9,111 nt of DNA from Actinomycetota bacterium. Its GTDB lineage: Bacteria > Actinomycetota > Acidimicrobiia > Acidimicrobiales > Ilumatobacteraceae. Shown piece by piece: positions 5,997-9,111 of this stretch. Under the pieces are notes generated by a model, which searched no databases, was not told the DNA's origin, and saw only the letters and a program-made list of their open reading frames with translations. Both the position numbers and the translations under genes were made by a program. Numbering within the stretch: position 1 is the first letter of the stretch; each line of letters opens with the position of its first letter. The stretch is from positions 1 through 9,111 of the forward strand of contig WLTJ01000047.1 in NCBI GenBank assembly GCA_009705435.1. Reading direction: 5' to 3'.

Positions 5997-6914
5997 ATGA
6001 GTGAGCAAGTGCCGACGCTGGCCGAACGCCAACATCGCACCTACTGGTGGAAAGAAATGCTCATCATGGGTGGCTTCTACTTGATCTATTCATGGAGTCG
6101 CAACCTCTTCGGGTCGGCACACATATCTTTAGAAACTGGCGACCGACCGGTGCGTGCCTTTCACAATGCCGAACGCGTCATTCAGTTCGAGCGTGCGATC
6201 GGTCTGTTTCATGAAGAGTCGGTTCAGGATTGGTTCCTGAAATTTCGCGGTTTCATTCGTTTTTGGAATACGTATTACGGGACTGCTCATTTCCTTGTGA
6301 CCTTCAGCGTATTTTGGATTTTATTCGTCAAACGCAAAGATGTGTTTCCACAATGGCGCAATACCTTGGCCATTACTACCGCTATTGGCATTGTGGGATT
6401 CTCGATGTTCCCGCTCATGCCGCCACGCCTGTTGGATACACCGTGTCCAAGTGCGGGCGGATTCGGCGGGGCTTGTATCCAAAGTTCATATCGTGATGAA
6501 GGCCCCGACGGGATCGCCCAAACCGCTGATGATGGAACATTCGGCTTTGTTGACACTCTGCCGGAATACGGCGGAGCATTATGGACATTTGAGTCCAAGG
6601 CCATGAAATCTATTTCCAATCAGTACGCGGCAATGCCGAGTATGCACATTGGCTGGAGCAGTTGGTGTGCCTTCGCCGTCTGGCCGCTGATGAGACGGCG
6701 CTGGGCAAAGATTGCCGTTTTGCTATACCCAGCAGCCACCTTGTTTTGCATTGTGGTGACCGCCAACCACTATTGGATCGACGGCGTGGGAGGGCAATTA
6801 GCTTTGGCCGTCGGGGCTTGGCTGGGCTGGGACCTGCATAAGCGCAATCAACGTCGCCTTGATCGGTTGCACCAGGTAAAACTTGACCAAACCACAATAA
6901 ATGAGTCGACTTGA
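5997..6914 (+). CDS. PAP2 / Aur1-type membrane lipid phosphatase or phosphotransferase
   Basis: 305 residues, polytopic. It fits the PAP2_3 (inositolphosphotransferase Aur1/Ipt1-like) branch of the PAP2 superfamily: an N-terminal ERAIGLFHEESVQDWFL segment (65-81), YYGTAHFLVTF (93-103), PLMPPRLL (139-146), then QYAAMPSMHIGW (209-220) with catalytic H217, and NHYWIDGVGG (257-266) with nucleophile H258 and partner D262. Family members hydrolyse or transfer lipid phosphates on the outer face of the membrane; the precise substrate (undecaprenyl diphosphate, phosphatidate or a phosphoinositol lipid) is not decidable. Residues 147-181 are an unusual hydrophilic insert between the PPRLL segment and the catalytic block, with cysteines C150 and C160 and an acidic DEGPDGIAQTADDG stretch. 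The tail after 270 is basic and cytosolic-looking. It diverges from MFS and precedes dxs by 69 bp. Confidence 0.9.
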   Translation: MSEQVPTLAERQHRTYWWKEMLIMGGFYLIYSWSRNLFGSAHISLETGDRPVRAFHNAERVIQFERAIGLFHEESVQDWFLKFRGFIRFWNTYYGTAHFLVTFSVFWILFVKRKDVFPQWRNTLAITTAIGIVGFSMFPLMPPRLLDTPCPSAGGFGGACIQSSYRDEGPDGIAQTADDGTFGFVDTLPEYGGALWTFESKAMKSISNQYAAMPSMHIGWSSWCAFAVWPLMRRRWAKIAVLLYPAATLFCIVVTANHYWIDGVGGQLALAVGAWLGWDLHKRNQRRLDRLHQVKLDQTTINEST

Positions 6915-6983
6915 CCCCTGTCACGACTTTCTCACAGGCTTAATTCTGCGACGTGAACACTCAGAGATAGCGTAAACATCTGT
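6915..6983. other. Intergenic stretch between the PAP2 gene and dxs
   Basis: The longest gap in the window (69 bp). It holds a 5-bp inverted repeat (CCTGT 6917-6921 / ACAGG 6934-6938, 12-nt loop) with no U-run, too weak to call a terminator. Near dxs, TAGCGT (6968-6973) and TAAACA (6973-6978) are the only -10-like hexamers, with GTGAAC at 6953-6958 upstream at poor spacing. There is no Shine-Dalgarno site before the dxs ATG at 6984, so a very short or absent leader is plausible if dxs has its own promoter here. Confidence 0.4.
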
Positions 6984-8915
6984 ATGACAATTGAGTCCAT
7001 TAACCAGCCCAGCGACTTACGCCGCTTGTCTTATCTTGAGATCGATGATCTCGCCGGGGAAATCCGTGACTTCATCGTTCAGGCCGTGGCGACCAACAGT
7101 GGACATCTTGGATCAAATCTCGGAGCGGTTGAACTGACCTTGGCGCTGCATCGAGTCTTCGATTCACCCAATGACGCGATTTTGTGGGACACCGGACATC
7201 AGGCATACGTTCATAAAATTGTGACTGGCCGCTCTCAAGGATTCTCTCAACTCCGACAAGCGAATGGACTTTCTGGATATCCGAGTCGTGAGGAAAGTAA
7301 ACACGACTACATCGAAAATAGTCATGCCTCGACAGTCTTGTCATATGCATACGGAATGTCTGTTGCACGTGAGGCAGGAGTTGACAAGCACCGCCACATC
7401 ATCGCCGTGATCGGAGATGGCTCAATGACCGGCGGCATGGCGTATGAAGCACTTAATAATCTTGGGCACAGCAAGCAACGTGTGATCATTGTGCTCAATG
7501 ACAATGGTCGCAGTTATGCCCCAACGATTTCTAATCTCACGCAACCATCATCGGTCTTGCAGGTCCCAGAAAAAGACACCTTGCCAGATCGCATTACTGG
7601 AAAACTTTCCAGCACTTTGACGCGTATCCGAATGAATCCGGTCTATGTTGCACGTCAACGTAAAATTGAAACGTGGCTCCAAGGGCTACCTGTGGTTGGT
7701 CAGCAAGCGGAAAAAGGTATGGATGCCGTCAAAGCCGCTGTGCGCGAATTCCTCCAACCGCCATCGTTTTTTGAAGCTCTCGGCGTGCGCTATATCGGAC
7801 CGATTGACGGTCACAATGTTCGCGAATTAGAAGTCGCATTACGTAATGCCGAAGATCTTTCCGCTGAAGGTCCCATTGTCGTCCATGTTTTAACGCAAAA
7901 GGGCAAGGGCTATTCACCGGCTGAGGATGACGATGAAAAGCATCTCCACGATGCGCCCGTGTTTGACCCAGCCGTCGGCCCACCTAAAGCAGTCCCCACT
8001 GGCTACACCCAGGCTTTCGCCGATTCGATTATTAAAGAGGCCGAGCAGGATTCGCGGATTGTGGCTCTCACGGCAGCGATGCCTGGACCCACTGGTTTAC
8101 TGCCATTTCAGGAACGTTTTCCTGAGCGCTTTTTCGATGTTGGAATCGCCGAACAGCATTGTGTCACGGGAGCCGCTGGTATGGCCATGGGTGGTCTGCG
8201 TCCGATTGTTGCGCTGTACTCAACTTTTCTTTCGCGTGCATGGGATCAAGTCGTGTACGACGTGGCGTTACATCGCTTGCCAGTGATTTTTTGTCTTGAT
8301 CGTGCTGGCATCACAGGCGACGACGGTCCAAGCCACCACGGCATTTACGATATGGCTTTGCTTTGCAAGGTGCCGGGGATGCGCGTATTGGCGCCGTCAA
8401 GTGCTCAAGAATTGCAGCAGATGCTCAGTGATGCAACCAAACTGACTGACTCTGGCCCAGTTGCTATTCGTTACCCGAAAGGTAACGCCCGCCAAGTTGG
8501 CAACGATGAAGTGGGTCATGGCTTGCAGGCCTTGCGCTTACAGCAGGGTGATGGTTCATTAGCAATTTTAGCTGTCGGCAAGATGGTCGCTGCCGCCCAA
8601 CAAGCCTCTGTCGTGCTGGCCACTCGAGGCATCAGTGCCACAGTGTGGGATGTGCGCTCATGCGCTCCGCTTGACCAAGAGATGTGTGCCGATGCTGCTC
8701 GCCACAGCCGAGTGATCACCATTGAAGATGGCATTCGCGAAGGTGGCGTCGGTATGTCAATAGCGGCCATCATTGCTGAGATGAGTGCCACTTGTCAGGT
8801 TGAATCCCTTGGCGTACCGACCAAGTTCTTGCCTCACGCTAAGCCTGATCGCTTATTGGCACAGATCGGACTCGATTGCGATGGCATACTCAAAGCATTC
8901 GATGCACGACCCTGA
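6984..8915 (+). CDS. dxs: 1-deoxy-D-xylulose-5-phosphate synthase
   Basis: Thiamine-diphosphate enzyme that condenses pyruvate with glyceraldehyde-3-phosphate, the entry step of the MEP isoprenoid pathway and a branch to thiamine and pyridoxal in some bacteria; cytosolic. 643 residues, a normal length. Motifs in order: SGHLGSNLGAVELTLALH (39-56, with H41), the ThDP/Mg signature GDGSMTGG beginning G144-D145-G146 and ending at N172 in LNDN, IGPIDGHN in the middle, the catalytic glutamate E390 in VGIAEQH, and DRAGITGDDGPSHHG (439-453) of the pyrimidine domain. All key residues are present, so it should be active. The ATG at 6984 has no Shine-Dalgarno site; TAAACA lies 5 nt upstream. The following gene starts 15 bp after its stop and is likely co-transcribed. 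Confidence 0.97.
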   Translation: MTIESINQPSDLRRLSYLEIDDLAGEIRDFIVQAVATNSGHLGSNLGAVELTLALHRVFDSPNDAILWDTGHQAYVHKIVTGRSQGFSQLRQANGLSGYPSREESKHDYIENSHASTVLSYAYGMSVAREAGVDKHRHIIAVIGDGSMTGGMAYEALNNLGHSKQRVIIVLNDNGRSYAPTISNLTQPSSVLQVPEKDTLPDRITGKLSSTLTRIRMNPVYVARQRKIETWLQGLPVVGQQAEKGMDAVKAAVREFLQPPSFFEALGVRYIGPIDGHNVRELEVALRNAEDLSAEGPIVVHVLTQKGKGYSPAEDDDEKHLHDAPVFDPAVGPPKAVPTGYTQAFADSIIKEAEQDSRIVALTAAMPGPTGLLPFQERFPERFFDVGIAEQHCVTGAAGMAMGGLRPIVALYSTFLSRAWDQVVYDVALHRLPVIFCLDRAGITGDDGPSHHGIYDMALLCKVPGMRVLAPSSAQELQQMLSDATKLTDSGPVAIRYPKGNARQVGNDEVGHGLQALRLQQGDGSLAILAVGKMVAAAQQASVVLATRGISATVWDVRSCAPLDQEMCADAARHSRVITIEDGIREGGVGMSIAAIIAEMSATCQVESLGVPTKFLPHAKPDRLLAQIGLDCDGILKAFDARP

Positions 8916-8930
8916 ACAATCGCCCCGCTG

Positions 8931-9111
8931 ATGACTGATGCCTTTTCGTCAATAGATCTCGCCCAAGAATTGACTTTGGCTCTTGAGATGGCCGACGCTG
9001 GTGATGCCATTGCTTATGCATACTTTGAAAAACAAAACTTCACTCTGTCACGCAAAGCCGATCACAGTGAAGTCACTCAAGCAGACCGTGAAACTGAAAC
9101 AGCAATCGTTG
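8931..9111 (+). CDS. hisN: Inositol monophosphatase family protein, probably histidinol-phosphatase, 5' part (cut by window edge)
   Basis: Only the first 60 codons are present. They read as an N-terminal helix (LAQELTLALEMADAGDAIA, 10-28), then KADHSEVTQADRETE at 42-56, the lysine- and TxAD-containing segment that opens the Mg-dependent inositol monophosphatase fold. The combination of ELADAADAI-like helix and K-x-D-x-x-x-VT-x-AD matches the actinobacterial HisN group, which dephosphorylates histidinol phosphate in histidine synthesis, better than SuhB or CysQ, but the discriminating C-terminal part and the metal-binding DPIDGT motif lie outside. The gene lies 15 bp after dxs with no ribosome-binding site and no TANNNT element, so it is probably read from the dxs transcript. 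ATG at 8931 is the first in-frame start after the dxs stop. Confidence 0.75.
   Translation, partial: MTDAFSSIDLAQELTLALEMADAGDAIAYAYFEKQNFTLSRKADHSEVTQADRETETAIV

Noticed and set aside
6917..6938. Inverted repeat CCTGT/ACAGG after the PAP2 gene as a terminator
   Set aside because: Only 5 bp of stem with a 12-nt loop and no following T-run; too weak to act as an intrinsic terminator.
1..9111. Mobile elements, CRISPR arrays, tandem repeats, tRNA or defence systems
   Set aside because: Nothing repeated at regular spacing, no transposase, integrase or nuclease-like frames, no tRNA-like cloverleaf noticed; the region reads as core chromosome.

Overview
The window is ordinary-looking, densely packed bacterial chromosome with nine protein genes (two cut by the window edges) and no gap longer than about 70 bases. 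I see no RNA genes, mobile elements, repeats or CRISPR arrays. GC is close to 50% by eye. The protein variants (an FmdB-like protein beside galU, an Aur1-type PAP2 protein, Dxs with DRAGITGDDG, a HisN-like inositol monophosphatase) and the scarcity of Shine-Dalgarno sites suggest an actinobacterium. My best guess is a moderate-GC Acidimicrobiia member of the aquatic Ilumatobacter type; this is inference from memory of family variants, not a database match.

Layout. Bases 1-692 (minus): start of galU, UTP-glucose-1-phosphate uridylyltransferase. Bases 732-1079 (plus): a cysteine-free FmdB-like small protein divergent from galU. Bases 1094-5951 (minus): a four-gene run in transcription order MFS transporter, tldD, pmbA/tldE, uppP, with gaps of 9 bp, a 4-bp overlap and 17 bp. 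Bases 5997-6914 (plus): PAP2/Aur1-type membrane phosphatase. Bases 6984-8915 (plus): dxs, followed after 15 bp by the start of an inositol-monophosphatase-family gene, probably hisN (8931 onward).

How the genes relate. TldD and TldE form the known heterodimeric metalloprotease. UppP recycles undecaprenyl diphosphate, Dxs feeds the MEP isoprenoid pathway that builds it, GalU makes UDP-glucose for envelope glycans, and the PAP2 protein probably acts on a lipid phosphate, so envelope and isoprenoid lipid metabolism is a loose common theme. No RiPP precursor or other obvious TldD/E substrate is visible.

The most striking signal is regulatory. Four of nine genes (galU, MFS, tldD, PAP2) have a TANNNT -10-like hexamer at exactly -12 to -7 relative to the start codon and no properly spaced Shine-Dalgarno site. 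This is the geometry of leaderless mRNAs. Some of these elements overlap other signals: a back-to-back -10 pair between galU and fmdB, a -10 that uses the MFS stop codon, and overlapping divergent promoters between MFS and PAP2. The other notable points are loss of all four zinc-ribbon cysteines in the FmdB-like protein and a cysteine-bearing, acidic, possibly calcium-binding insert beside the PAP2 active-site segment. I found no clearly undescribed multi-gene system.
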